From Candidatus Obscuribacterales bacterium (GTDB taxonomy: Bacteria; Cyanobacteriota; Vampirovibrionia; Obscuribacterales; Obscuribacteraceae): 64,000 bases of DNA. Position 1 is the stretch's first letter; every line of letters starts with the position of its first letter. Where the stretch lies: assembly GCA_019750335.1 (NCBI GenBank), contig JAIEOQ010000005.1, positions 310,001 through 374,000 of the forward strand, read 5' to 3'. Position numbers and translations under genes: made by a program. This document shows positions 1 through 6,423 of the stretch, in pieces. The notes below the pieces were generated by a model that had not been told where the DNA came from, ran no database searches, and was given only the letters and a program-made list of their open reading frames with translations.

Positions 1-53
1 TTTTCTGTCCTCCTATAGATAACGAATCGCCTAACAAGGGAGATGAAACAATA

Positions 54-389
54 ATGGACAGAAATTATATGGAGCAGCTCATCGGTAAATTAGAGCGTGA
101 GCGTACTATTCATGGTGAAAAGTTTGGTAAAAACAAGGCTCACGATCAATGTCTTGAACGTTTTGACAAACTCATTGATCAGTTGAAAGCAGAATGTCCT
201 TGTGAAACTAATATCACCGGTACTGACCATACAGTTAAGGGCGACGAATTTGAAAAAGCTGAAGCGCTGAAAAAACAAGGCGCTTGGTTGGAAGAGCATC
301 ACCAACCTGTGAAGGCGCAGGCTGTCCAAAATCAGGCTCGTAAAATCGTAGCTAAACAGCTGAATGAAATAGACGGTTTTGATCGCTAA
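54..389 (+). CDS. Hypothetical charged helical protein
   Basis: 111 residues, rich in Lys/Glu/Gln, with no signal peptide or membrane segment, so probably cytoplasmic and alpha-helical. The start is the ATG at 54, preceded by a purine-rich AAGGGAGA box. It contains one Cys-Pro-Cys near residue 48, and I recognise no family. It opens a run of small stress-type genes, which suggests co-regulation with them; its own promoter would lie mostly left of the window, although a GTC at 7-9 could be the -10 block of the promoter type seen repeatedly downstream. Function unknown. Confidence 0.75.
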   Translation: MDRNYMEQLIGKLERERTIHGEKFGKNKAHDQCLERFDKLIDQLKAECPCETNITGTDHTVKGDEFEKAEALKKQGAWLEEHHQPVKAQAVQNQARKIVAKQLNEIDGFDR

Positions 390-407
390 TAGCATTCTTT
401 TTCATAA

Positions 408-435
408 GGAACAAAACGGCATGATTACTGTCTTT
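408..435 (+). promoter_or_regulatory. ECF-type promoter, GGAACA-N16-GTCTTT
   Basis: GGAACA at 408-413 and GTCTTT at 430-435 are separated by exactly 16 bases, 30 bases before the small membrane-protein gene at 465. The same two blocks with the same spacing recur in front of other genes of this cluster, which is the main evidence. Inferred target of the ECF sigma factor encoded at 5584-6255. Confidence 0.65.
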
Positions 436-464
436 AAGCTACCAAGTTTTGGAGAGTTTCATTT

Positions 465-611
465 ATGTATACCTTAATCAGTCTCATACTACTTTTGTGG
501 ATAGCCGGCTTTATATCTAAAATTGGCGGCGGTCTTATTCACGGATTACTTTTAGTTGCCGGTGTATTGTTTGTGCTTGAGATGATCTCCGGACGACGTA
601 CGGTCGGTTGA
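465..611 (+). CDS. lmo0937-family (DUF5670) small membrane protein
   Basis: A 48-residue protein with two hydrophobic stretches: an N-terminal segment rich in Leu/Ile ending in LLLWIAGF, then a Gly-Gly-Gly-Leu-Ile-His turn and a second segment before a basic tail with GRR. This is the length and layout of the lmo0937/DUF5670 family of tiny membrane proteins, often stress-induced in bacteria; their molecular role is not known. GGAGAG at 451-456 is the ribosome site. The stop overlaps the start of the next gene, implying coupled translation. An ECF-type promoter lies at 408-435. Confidence 0.75.
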   Translation: MYTLISLILLLWIAGFISKIGGGLIHGLLLVAGVLFVLEMISGRRTVG

Positions 612-1114
612 TGAGTATGCATATTTTGTCTCATGATCTTGACCATAAAAAGTCGTCTGGCGAGAATGAAGCGAAAAAAACAAGCAAAATAGTGGAATTT
701 ATTCTGCAAGAAGCACGCTTGATTTTACCTGGCTTGCAAGCTTTGTTTGGGTTTCAATTAATCGCTGTTTTCAATCAGGCTTTTGACGAAAAGCTATCTC
801 AACCGGAGCGAATAATCCATCTGATTGCAATTATGCTAACGATGGTATCGATCGGATTGCTTATGGCGCCGGCTGCTTACGATCGTTTGTGTGAACCGGA
901 TGGCGTGTCGCCGAAGTTTATCAAACTGGCGACCCTGCTTTTGGCTTTAGGTATGGTTCCGCTTATGTTGTCGATGTGTGCGGATTTTTACTTAATAGCG
1001 AGAATTATTACTGAAAATACTGCCTGGGCGGCTGTTTTGGCGACCGTAGCCTTATTTTTCTTTTCCTGGCTCTGGTTTGTTTTCCCCTGTTGGGATCGAT
1101 CTGCTAAACTATAA
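611..1114 (+). CDS. DUF6328-like four-TM membrane protein
   Basis: A 167-residue integral membrane protein. After a charged N-terminal 35 residues there are four hydrophobic segments at about residues 45-65, 78-97, 108-132 and 138-160. The segment EARLILPGLQALFGFQL at the first membrane span is what I know from the DUF6328 family. The ATG at 611 overlaps the preceding stop codon by one base; a TTG one codon earlier is less likely. It shares the ECF-type promoter at 408-435 with the upstream gene. Function in the family is unknown; the context suggests envelope stress. Confidence 0.7.
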   Translation: MSMHILSHDLDHKKSSGENEAKKTSKIVEFILQEARLILPGLQALFGFQLIAVFNQAFDEKLSQPERIIHLIAIMLTMVSIGLLMAPAAYDRLCEPDGVSPKFIKLATLLLALGMVPLMLSMCADFYLIARIITENTAWAAVLATVALFFFSWLWFVFPCWDRSAKL

Positions 1115-1164
1115 ATAAGAATTATGCAGCGTCATCTCCTGGCTATCATACGCAGAGGATTCCT

Positions 1165-1473
1165 ATGAAAATACAGGTTCTGATCTTGACAGTGTCCGTT
1201 GGTTTAACGACGGTTTGTCCGTGTTTTGCTGAACTTAATACACATGCGAGCTCCGAAAGTTATAGTGAAGCTGGCTCAATGGCTGGAAACAATAATGGCT
1301 TTCCAATACTTGGTGGAGCGGCCGAATCGTATGGTGCAGGTGGAGTGATTACTTCCGAGCCGTCTTCAATGCCTAATCCAGGTTTTTATAAGTCGCGTAC
1401 TCCGGTCAAGGAAAAACCGGCAGAACATGAAGTGGTGGGAGACGTTAAAAACTACACTTGGCCACAAAAATAA
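1165..1473 (+). CDS. Small exported protein of unknown function
   Basis: 102 residues: a signal peptide of about 22 residues (MKIQ then a hydrophobic core ending in CFA), followed by a Ser/Gly/Asn-rich low-complexity middle and a charged C-terminal end finishing in YTWPQK. Probably periplasmic or surface exposed. AGAGGA at 1154-1159 precedes the ATG. I recognise no family. A long perfect palindrome (terminator) follows directly. Confidence 0.7.
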   Translation: MKIQVLILTVSVGLTTVCPCFAELNTHASSESYSEAGSMAGNNNGFPILGGAAESYGAGGVITSEPSSMPNPGFYKSRTPVKEKPAEHEVVGDVKNYTWPQK

Positions 1474-1490
1474 TTGTCAGATAGACAACA

Positions 1491-1536
1491 AGAGAAGAAG
1501 AGAGATGGTGCAATTGCACCATCTCTCTTCTTCTCT
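1491..1536. terminator. Bidirectional terminator, 46-bp perfect palindrome
   Basis: Two 23-base arms, AGAGAAGAAGAGAGATGGTG plus CAA and its exact reverse complement, meet with no spacer. It lies between the convergent genes ending at 1473 (+) and 1555 (-). A T-rich run follows on the plus strand after a short gap, and the position fits a terminator used from both sides. Confidence 0.75.
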
Positions 1537-1554
1537 GATATTTTTACGTCAAGC

Positions 1555-1872
1555 TTAAAATATACTGAGGCCGAAGAACTTAAGTAAGTGATGTGAATCT
1601 TTCTTCTTTTTGCTGACAGTTGTTTTTTCAACGCTCGGAGCTACAGATCTAGTTTCAACTGTTGCCGTGCCGGCTGGTTGAACTATAGTTGTACTACCGA
1701 ATGAATCTTGAATCAAAACAGGATCCGCCGGTATAACTGTTGTTGTTGAAGTTTCTACCGGTACAACTTCTTGTGTCGTTTTGATGGTTTCGATATCTCT
1801 GGCGTTGGCACATTGAAAACCAATGGCTGTGCTTAGCGCCAGAAGAATTGCTAAATTTCGTAATCTATCCAT
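1555..1872 (-). CDS. Small exported Thr/Val-rich protein
   Basis: 105 residues with a clear signal peptide (MDRLRNLAILLALSTAIGF, cleavage probably after the Ala-Asn-Ala near residue 24). The mature part is rich in Thr, Val and Pro with ETSTTTVIP-type stretches, then a cluster KKKK and a hydrophobic end LLKFFGLSIF. Composition and layout resemble the exported protein at 2048-2326 and the N-terminal part of the one at 11615-12541, so these may be one loose group. A GGAACC-N16-GTCCCT promoter lies on the minus strand at 1909-1936. Function unknown. Confidence 0.7.
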   Translation of the reverse strand: MDRLRNLAILLALSTAIGFQCANARDIETIKTTQEVVPVETSTTTVIPADPVLIQDSFGSTTIVQPAGTATVETRSVAPSVEKTTVSKKKKDSHHLLKFFGLSIF

Positions 1873-1908
1873 TATAAACTTCCTCTTTGCTGTGATTAAG
1901 GCTGCTTG

Positions 1909-1936
1909 AGGGACGTCCCGTTGCCGGGTTGGTTCC
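1909..1936 (-). promoter_or_regulatory. ECF-type promoter, GGAACC-N16-GTCCCT (minus strand)
   Basis: Read on the minus strand, GGAACC (1936-1931) is followed after 16 bases by GTCCCT (1914-1909), 37 bases before the start of the minus-strand gene at 1872. It matches the cluster consensus exactly in both blocks and in spacing. Confidence 0.65.
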
Positions 1937-1988
1937 CCGACCGCATCCTTGCTTGTTTTACCTTTAGAAAGAGGTAATAAAAAAAAGT

Positions 1989-2016
1989 GGAACTATTCAG
2001 GTTCAAGATCGCTCTT
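1989..2016 (+). promoter_or_regulatory. Possible weak ECF-type promoter, GGAACT-N16-GCTCTT
   Basis: GGAACT at 1989-1994 has the cluster's -35 block, but the sequence 16 bases later is GCTCTT rather than GTC. It lies 32 bases before the exported-protein gene at 2048, which supports a role. The -10 block is imperfect. Confidence 0.35.
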
Positions 2017-2047
2017 GGATTAAGTTGAATTATGGAGGTAAATTGAC

Positions 2048-2326
2048 ATGAAGCATGTAATCCTGGCTGGCATCGTTGCCATCGGATTTTCTGTCAACAG
2101 TTCAATGATTGCAATGGCTGGCGAAGTCCACACCGAAACTAAAGCTACCACTCAAACCGGTACTGAAGCTTCGTCTGTGACCGTCGAAACACGCGGTGTT
2201 CCGGTTCCCCAACCAAGCCGTTCAGCTGCGGTTTCAGTCCAATCAACTCAGCGGACTGAAACGCTAAAAGAAGTGCGTCCGGAAGTAAAGACTTACACCG
2301 AAAGCACAACGATCAAAGCTAGATAG
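2048..2326 (+). CDS. Small exported Thr/Val-rich protein
   Basis: 92 residues with a signal peptide (hydrophobic residues 4-24, cleavage near AMA-GE) and a mature region dominated by Thr, Glu, Val and Ser. TATGGAGG just upstream is a strong ribosome site. It faces away from the exported-protein gene at 1555-1872, with a promoter for each direction between them. A strong terminator follows at 2347-2388. No family recognised; likely an intrinsically disordered periplasmic protein. Confidence 0.7.
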   Translation: MKHVILAGIVAIGFSVNSSMIAMAGEVHTETKATTQTGTEASSVTVETRGVPVPQPSRSAAVSVQSTQRTETLKEVRPEVKTYTESTTIKAR

Positions 2327-2346
2327 TAAATATCCAGCTTTGATTT

Positions 2347-2388
2347 GTAGAGGATGCGGGTTTATTGATCCGCATCCTCTACTTTTTT
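2347..2388 (+). terminator. Rho-independent terminator
   Basis: The arms GTAGAGGATGCGG and CCGCATCCTCTAC (13 perfect pairs) with a short loop are followed by a T6 run, just after the gene ending at 2326. Confidence 0.85.
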
Positions 2389-2397
2389 AAGTGATAG

Positions 2398-2425
2398 GGA
2401 ACTCTGGAGAGTATCTCCCGTCGAG
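2398..2425 (+). promoter_or_regulatory. ECF-type promoter, GGAACT-N16-GTCGAG
   Basis: GGAACT at 2398-2403 and GTCGAG at 2420-2425 with a 16-base spacer, 44 bases before the gene at 2470. It matches the recurrent blocks of this cluster. Confidence 0.65.
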
Positions 2426-2469
2426 CACTGTGAATGTAAATTGCCATTCCGCATTATTCGGAGTTCTTT

Positions 2470-2988
2470 ATGTCACAGGCGCTTATTTGTATCGTACCCG
2501 GCATTCCCGAAACTGATGCCATCATCACGAATTTGCGTACGGCTGGATTCGAGCCTCACGATATATCGGTACTTGTACCGGATAAATTTGGCGCCGGAGA
2601 TTTAGCTTATGAGATGCATACAAAAGCTCCGGAAGGAATTGCAATTGGATTGGGTGTTGGCATACTGCTCGGAAGCATATGTGGTTTGGTCGTTGTCAGC
2701 GGTGTAGTTTCTCTGCCGCTATTCTCGGCGATTGCTGCTACCGGTAGTATATTCGCTACTTTAATATGTATCGCTATTGCTGTAATGCTCGGCAGCTTGA
2801 TCGGGGGAGTAATCGGCATATTTATTCCCGAATATGAAGTAAAACAATACGAAAGCAGAATTCGCGAAGGCAATATTCTTTTGTCGGTTCATACCGAGAA
2901 TAACCATGAATTGCAACGCGCTGAAATGATTGTGAAAAAGGAAGCTGCAAGCAACATTCATTATATTGATGAAAAGAAAGTTGCCTAA
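2470..2988 (+). CDS. YflT-like stress protein with glycine-rich membrane segments
   Basis: 172 residues. Residues 1-45 form a small alpha/beta domain with the pattern TNLRTAGFEPHDISVLVPDK, as in YflT/17M-type general stress proteins. A Lys-Ala-Pro-Glu-Gly turn leads into two long glycine-rich hydrophobic segments (about 55-85 and 90-120), then a second soluble part with LLSVHTEN. It is paralogous to 12579-13121, sharing the APEG turn, the glycine-rich spans, a PEY after the second span and the LLSVH strand. It is followed by csbD in the same direction, probably as an operon from the promoter at 2398-2425. Exact function unknown. Confidence 0.7.
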   Translation: MSQALICIVPGIPETDAIITNLRTAGFEPHDISVLVPDKFGAGDLAYEMHTKAPEGIAIGLGVGILLGSICGLVVVSGVVSLPLFSAIAATGSIFATLICIAIAVMLGSLIGGVIGIFIPEYEVKQYESRIREGNILLSVHTENNHELQRAEMIVKKEAASNIHYIDEKKVA

Positions 2989-3016
2989 TAACAAAGTCCG
3001 CTATAGGAGGTAATTT

Positions 3017-3214
3017 ATGAACTGGGATCAAGTAAAAGGTAATTGGAAGCAGATGCAAGGACAGCTTAAATCCAAGTGGGGTAAGTTGACCGATGATGAC
3101 TGGAAAGTAGTCGAAGGTAAACGTGATCAGTTAGCCGGTAAATTGCAAGAACGTTACGGTTATGCCAAAGAAGAGGCTGAAAAAGAACTTGACGAATTTT
3201 GTCGAGCACTCTAA
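3017..3214 (+). CDS. CsbD family stress-response protein
   Basis: 65 residues with the CsbD pattern almost throughout: an N-terminal MNWDQVKGNWKQMQGQLKSK, then WGKLTDDD, and KRDQLAGKLQERYG. CsbD proteins are small, hydrophilic, abundant general-stress proteins, in Bacillus under sigma-B, and their mechanism is unknown. TAGGAGG precedes the ATG. It lies 28 bases after the YflT-like gene and is probably co-transcribed from the ECF-type promoter at 2398-2425. Confidence 0.92.
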   Translation: MNWDQVKGNWKQMQGQLKSKWGKLTDDDWKVVEGKRDQLAGKLQERYGYAKEEAEKELDEFCRAL

Positions 3215-3240
3215 AAGCAAGATAGAAGTGCGCCGATAAG

Positions 3241-3282
3241 AGAAAGGAGTTTTGCGATTATTCGCAAGGCTCCTTTCTTGTT
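3241..3282 (+). terminator. Probable terminator after csbD
   Basis: AGAAAGGAG at 3241-3249 pairs with CTCCTTTCT at 3270-3278. An inner stem TTGCG/CGCAA extends it, and TTGTT follows. The T run is short. Confidence 0.55.
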
Positions 3283-3310
3283 AAGGAATTTACACTTAAA
3301 GTCAGTTGGC

Positions 3311-3338
3311 GGAACATATTGGTAGTGATCTTGTCATT
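3311..3338 (+). promoter_or_regulatory. ECF-type promoter, GGAACA-N16-GTCATT
   Basis: GGAACA at 3311-3316 and GTCATT at 3333-3338, 16-base spacer, in the gap before the small gene at 3424. The leader would be about 80 bases. Confidence 0.6.
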
Positions 3339-3423
3339 CAATATGTTTGGATCGAACTATTTAGCCAAGAGATAAGCCGGTAACAAAACAAAGATGTAGG
3401 TGCTTATTCTCGAAGGAGGAGTT

Positions 3424-3606
3424 ATGAATCCGCAGTCTGAAAAAGAGCTTTCCCGCGAATTATATGATCTATCTTTCGACATGCAACGGATGTTGAAAAT
3501 TCAACTCAAAGAATTCATTTATTTGATTGAAGACGGTGAAATATCCGAAGTTCTGAAAAAAGATCAGTCCAGCGAATTTGTTGATCACACGCAAAAAGCC
3601 GCTTAG
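3424..3606 (+). CDS. Small hypothetical helical protein
   Basis: 60 residues starting at the ATG at 3424, which sits 6 bases after AAGGAGGA; an in-frame start at 3400 lacks such a site. The protein is amphipathic, alternating charged and hydrophobic residues (LYDLSFDMQRMLKIQLKEF), and probably forms two helices. No signal peptide and no family recognised. Preceded by an ECF-type promoter at 3311-3338. Confidence 0.7.
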   Translation: MNPQSEKELSRELYDLSFDMQRMLKIQLKEFIYLIEDGEISEVLKKDQSSEFVDHTQKAA

Positions 3607-3688
3607 TCGTTGTTGCGTTGGCGGCATTGCTGGTAGTAAATTTTTGGGTTTGACGTAGAAATCAAGTAAAGGTGCCTTGACAAAGCGA

Positions 3689-3717
3689 GGAACTTCTTTC
3701 ACCAATTTATTGTCCTT
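3689..3717 (+). promoter_or_regulatory. ECF-type promoter, GGAACT-N17-GTCCTT
   Basis: GGAACT at 3689-3694, then GTCCTT at 3712-3717, so the spacer is 17 instead of the usual 16. It lies 60 bases before the gene at 3778. Confidence 0.5.
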
Positions 3718-3777
3718 TTCAAAGCCGGTAGCCAACCAGATAAGTTCAGTAGTGTTACCGGTTTATAGGGGGCAATC

Positions 3778-4179
3778 ATGTCAAACTTAGAACTGGGACA
3801 AGAAGCAAAAGCTTTTTACGTACAGTTGATGCGTGAAATTACAGTTCAAGCTGAGGAGCTCAATCATTCCGAAAGAGCTGAGCTCGGAGAGTTGCAAGAT
3901 GGAATTTCAATGCAACATATTGAAGATGGCTGGGTTAGCTATAAAGGTATGTCTTGGGGAGTCGCTCTACAGCAAGAACCAGTAGCTATAAGCATGACCT
4001 TCGGTCCGGACTGGCCCTTTGTCGGACACAAGCAAGATCTGGAACCTAAGCTAGAAAATGATCAAGTTGTCTGGATTAATAACAGTGACAACAAAAGTTT
4101 TAGTTCAGCAGCGCAACTCGCCAGCTATGGCTTGGAAATGCTTGCGGCAAAAGTGCACGATTCTTTTAGGAGGTTTTGA
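3778..4179 (+). CDS. Hypothetical soluble protein
   Basis: 133 residues, no signal peptide or membrane segment. It has an N-terminal helix, then a Trp/Gly-rich beta-looking middle (DGWVSYKGMSWGVALQQ) and FGPDWPFVGHK. TATAGGGGG upstream supports the ATG. The next gene, a DUF2383 ferritin-like protein, starts 4 bases after its stop, so the two are an operon. No family recognised; the partner suggests a role in oxidative or metal stress. Confidence 0.65.
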   Translation: MSNLELGQEAKAFYVQLMREITVQAEELNHSERAELGELQDGISMQHIEDGWVSYKGMSWGVALQQEPVAISMTFGPDWPFVGHKQDLEPKLENDQVVWINNSDNKSFSSAAQLASYGLEMLAAKVHDSFRRF

Positions 4180-4182
4180 CCA

Positions 4183-4605
4183 ATGGATACGCATGAAGTT
4201 GAAGATTTGAACTTCTTATTGAGAGGAGAACTGTCTGCTGTGGAAGCTTATACTCAAGCATTAAAAACAGTGGAAAGTTCTGAAACTTCAAGAGTGCTTG
4301 AAGAATGTCGTGAATCTCATGCAACAAGAAGTGAGAAATTACGTAGCGCCATTACCGAACTTGGCGGTGTTCCGATGGAAAGTGGTGGTGCTTGGGGCGG
4401 GTTTGCTAAATTCATGACCGAAGGTGCTGCCGCGCTTGGTGATAAAGGTACACTTGCTGCTCTTGAAGAAGGTGAAGATATCGGCTCCAACGACTATGAG
4501 TGGAGACTGGTTAAAATGCATGGCAAATATCGCCAACTAGTCAAAGAAGAGCTCGGTCCGGAGCAAGAACGTACTCATAAAAAATTGATTGGATTGTTTC
4601 ACTAA
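4183..4605 (+). CDS. DUF2383 ferritin-like protein
   Basis: 140 residues, helical, beginning with the DUF2383/PA2169 pattern: LNFLLRGELSAVEAYTQAL, then SHATRSEKLRSAITELGG, and a Gly/Ala-rich middle (GGAWGGFAKFMTEGAAALG). DUF2383 proteins are four-helix bundles related to ferritins. A role in iron or oxidative stress is inferred and unproven. AGGAGG just upstream is the ribosome site. Translation is probably linked with the gene ending at 4179. Two hairpins follow. Confidence 0.8.
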   Translation: MDTHEVEDLNFLLRGELSAVEAYTQALKTVESSETSRVLEECRESHATRSEKLRSAITELGGVPMESGGAWGGFAKFMTEGAAALGDKGTLAALEEGEDIGSNDYEWRLVKMHGKYRQLVKEELGPEQERTHKKLIGLFH

Positions 4606-4620
4606 ACAATCCAATCAATT
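4583..4620 (+). terminator. Hairpin overlapping the stop of the DUF2383 gene
   Basis: AATTGATTGGATTGTTT (4583-4599) pairs perfectly with AAACAATCCAATCAATT (4604-4620), with a 4-base loop. The stem contains the last codons and stop of the gene ending at 4605. AT-rich; a T run is absent. Confidence 0.5.
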
Positions 4621-4625
4621 CAATC

Positions 4626-4666
4626 AATAATATTGAGGTGGGCGATATGCTCACCTCAATATTATT
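4626..4666. terminator. Bidirectional terminator between convergent genes
   Basis: AATAATATTGAGGTG (4626-4640) pairs with CACCTCAATATTATT (4652-4666). A-rich and T-rich flanks allow termination from both sides. The right arm includes the final codons of the minus-strand gene. Confidence 0.7.
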
Positions 4667-5082
4667 TGTTCAAGTTGTTCGTCGACTTTTTTCATATCTT
4701 CTTGGGAAAGCAAGCCTTCCATTCGCGGATAAAATTCCTTGTCGCAAAAATTACGATGCTCCTCGAACTTGGCCGATATAGTCTCAAGTTCTTGTTCAAA
4801 ACCAGGCTCATCGACGTGAAGCATGACAATGCTTTCAATTTCAGAGGTTATACCCTTTTCTTGATTGGTGAACTGTTCCACCAGTTCTTTTGCGCTGTCT
4901 TGATCTTTCAAATTGTTGACAAGGAGTTTTTCCTTATTGAAATGTTGTTTGATTGACTCAAGCGATTTTTTTGTTGATTCGAACACCCGGTCAAAATGCC
5001 ATTCCGAATAATTTGCCGCTGTCTCTTTCAGACGTTCGGCAATGATGGCGCTATCCCTACTTAATACATCAAATGCGTCCAT
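4651..5082 (-). CDS. Hemerythrin-like (HHE) helical protein
   Basis: 143 residues, all helical. It contains EEHRNFCDKEFYPRME near residues 107-122, which resembles the H-x3-E...P helix of hemerythrin-like HHE proteins, and further His residues (WHFDRVF near 28; MLHVDEPGF near 88) at plausible positions for the other helices. The full set of seven di-iron ligands is not evident, so metal binding is uncertain. It has its own minus-strand ECF-type promoter at 5118-5145. A role in oxygen or oxidative-stress sensing is inferred from family and context. Confidence 0.6.
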   Translation of the reverse strand: MDAFDVLSRDSAIIAERLKETAANYSEWHFDRVFESTKKSLESIKQHFNKEKLLVNNLKDQDSAKELVEQFTNQEKGITSEIESIVMLHVDEPGFEQELETISAKFEEHRNFCDKEFYPRMEGLLSQEDMKKVDEQLEQIILR

Positions 5083-5117
5083 ATCTGCTCCTCGATCTAA
5101 CTAAGTTGTCCCGAATC

Positions 5118-5145
5118 AGTGACGTATTTAGATGGTCTTGGTTCC
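5118..5145 (-). promoter_or_regulatory. ECF-type promoter, GGAACC-N16-GTCACT (minus strand)
   Basis: On the minus strand GGAACC (5145-5140) is followed after exactly 16 bases by GTCACT (5123-5118), 36 bases before the start of the hemerythrin-like gene at 5082. Confidence 0.65.
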
Positions 5146-5583
5146 GTTTCCGATAAGGCTTTCCATAGATATTAGGGGGTAGCCTTATATGCGATTTGTT
5201 TATAAAACTACATGAGAATGTTCGGCGCGAAATAAAACGCTTAAATCGGCTCAGCATAAGGTTTTAGCCTAAAGATACTGATTTTATTCAGCAAAAGGCT
5301 TATGTAAAATCACGGGCTCTTTCGTGTGGGGTTAACCGTACAAAGTACCCCATAATTATTTCTGAATATTTGGTGAAAGGCTGGTAAAAAGACTTTTTTG
5401 GCAAGCTCGCTCTGCCGGGTTTGATCAGAATGTTTGGGGATTCCCTCAGATTGTCAGTTCTATGCAGGCGAGGCAAAATAAACTCAGAGCAAAGCGCTCC
5501 AAACGAAAAGCAACCAATAAGTGTTGCCGTCAACGGTAAATCCAATAACCGGATGACACGTTCCCCTAAGAGAGGTATGACCT
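5146..5583. other. Gene-free stretch before the sigma-factor gene
   Basis: About 440 bases with no convincing gene. Short open frames occur on both strands but start at TTG or lack ribosome sites. The stretch presumably holds the promoter and leader of the sigma gene; I do not see the GGAAC/GTC pair on the plus strand here, so autoregulation by the same motif is not supported. Confidence 0.5.
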
Positions 5584-6255
5584 ATGAAGTCTTCTACTCC
5601 GAATCTTGCATCCATTAAAGGGATGAGATCCAACATCCGCGTAATTAAAGGTGGTAAGAAAGATTACCTAGCCATGAGCGATACGGATCTAATTATTGCT
5701 TGTCAGCAAAAAGATCAAGAAGCTTTCAAATATCTATTTAAAAGATATGAGTCGACAGTAATCGGAATGATTTATCGTTTAGCGCCGGATTGGAAAGATA
5801 CATCTGATTTAGTGCAAGAAACAATGATTCGTATTTGGCGATCAATAGATCAATTGCGTAATCCCTGTTCATTTAAAACTTGGTTGAATCAAATTGTCAC
5901 CAACCTTTTCTATGATGAATTGAGAAAACGTCCGCGCCAATTCCAAATTGTTTCCTTGGATGAGCCTGTACAAACACAAGATGGTTCGGACAACTGTACG
6001 CGTGATATTCCGGATAAAGCACCACAGCCAGAAGGTAAGTTGTTGGTTAGTGAGCTTTCTTCCGCTCTTGCTGACGCCATGTCGCACATTCCGGATCAAT
6101 TTAGAAAAGTGGCAGTTCTTCGGGATGTAGAAGGATTGTCTTATGAAGAGATTGCTGAGATTACTGGTACTCGTTTGGGTACCGTAAAATCAAGAATCGC
6201 TCGGGCGCGTTTGAAAATTCAGGAGCATATTACTCCTTATTTAGATTGTGCATAA
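5584..6255 (+). CDS. ECF-family RNA polymerase sigma factor
   Basis: 223 residues. A basic N-terminal extension of about 30 residues precedes sigma region 2 (residues 35-105: AFKYLFKRYE, DLVQETMIRIWRS, FKTWLNQIVTNLFYDELRK) and region 4 (about 160-215: LADAMSHIPDQFRKVAVLRDVEGLSYEEIAEITGT, then RLGTVKSRIARARLK). A 50-residue linker separates them and no region 3 exists, as expected for ECF factors. No anti-sigma gene is adjacent: the next genes encode exported proteins. The surrounding repeated GGAAC-N16-GTC sites are its likely targets. The start has AGAGGTATGACCT upstream. A strong terminator follows. Confidence 0.93.
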   Translation: MKSSTPNLASIKGMRSNIRVIKGGKKDYLAMSDTDLIIACQQKDQEAFKYLFKRYESTVIGMIYRLAPDWKDTSDLVQETMIRIWRSIDQLRNPCSFKTWLNQIVTNLFYDELRKRPRQFQIVSLDEPVQTQDGSDNCTRDIPDKAPQPEGKLLVSELSSALADAMSHIPDQFRKVAVLRDVEGLSYEEIAEITGTRLGTVKSRIARARLKIQEHITPYLDCA

Positions 6256-6280
6256 CTAGCAATCTTAACTTGTTGCCCAG

Positions 6281-6314
6281 CAGAGTCCCGCTTTTAAAGC
6301 GGGACTCTGTATTT
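6281..6314 (+). terminator. Rho-independent terminator of the sigma-factor gene
   Basis: CAGAGTCCCGCTTT and AAAGCGGGACTCTG form 14 perfect pairs around a single T (6281-6309), followed by TATTTT. Confidence 0.88.
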
Positions 6315-6345
6315 TGAGGAGAAAATCGAGTGCGGGCGCTGATAA

Positions 6346-6373
6346 GGAACTTCAAACTAATGTTCCCGTCTGC
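6346..6373 (+). promoter_or_regulatory. ECF-type promoter, GGAACT-N16-GTCTGC
   Basis: GGAACT at 6346-6351 and GTCTGC at 6368-6373, 16-base spacer, 50 bases before the exported-protein gene at 6424. This is the first promoter downstream of the sigma-factor terminator and one of the best matches. Confidence 0.7.
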
Positions 6374-6423
6374 TAGTCAGCAAAACTTTGAATACGGTTT
6401 CCAACTCTAAGTAGGTGATCTCG

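Noticed and set aside
5300..5545. Minus-strand open frame of 81 codons upstream of the sigma factor
   Set aside because: Begins at TTG with no ribosome site, and its sequence has no domain; the stretch is better read as regulatory DNA.
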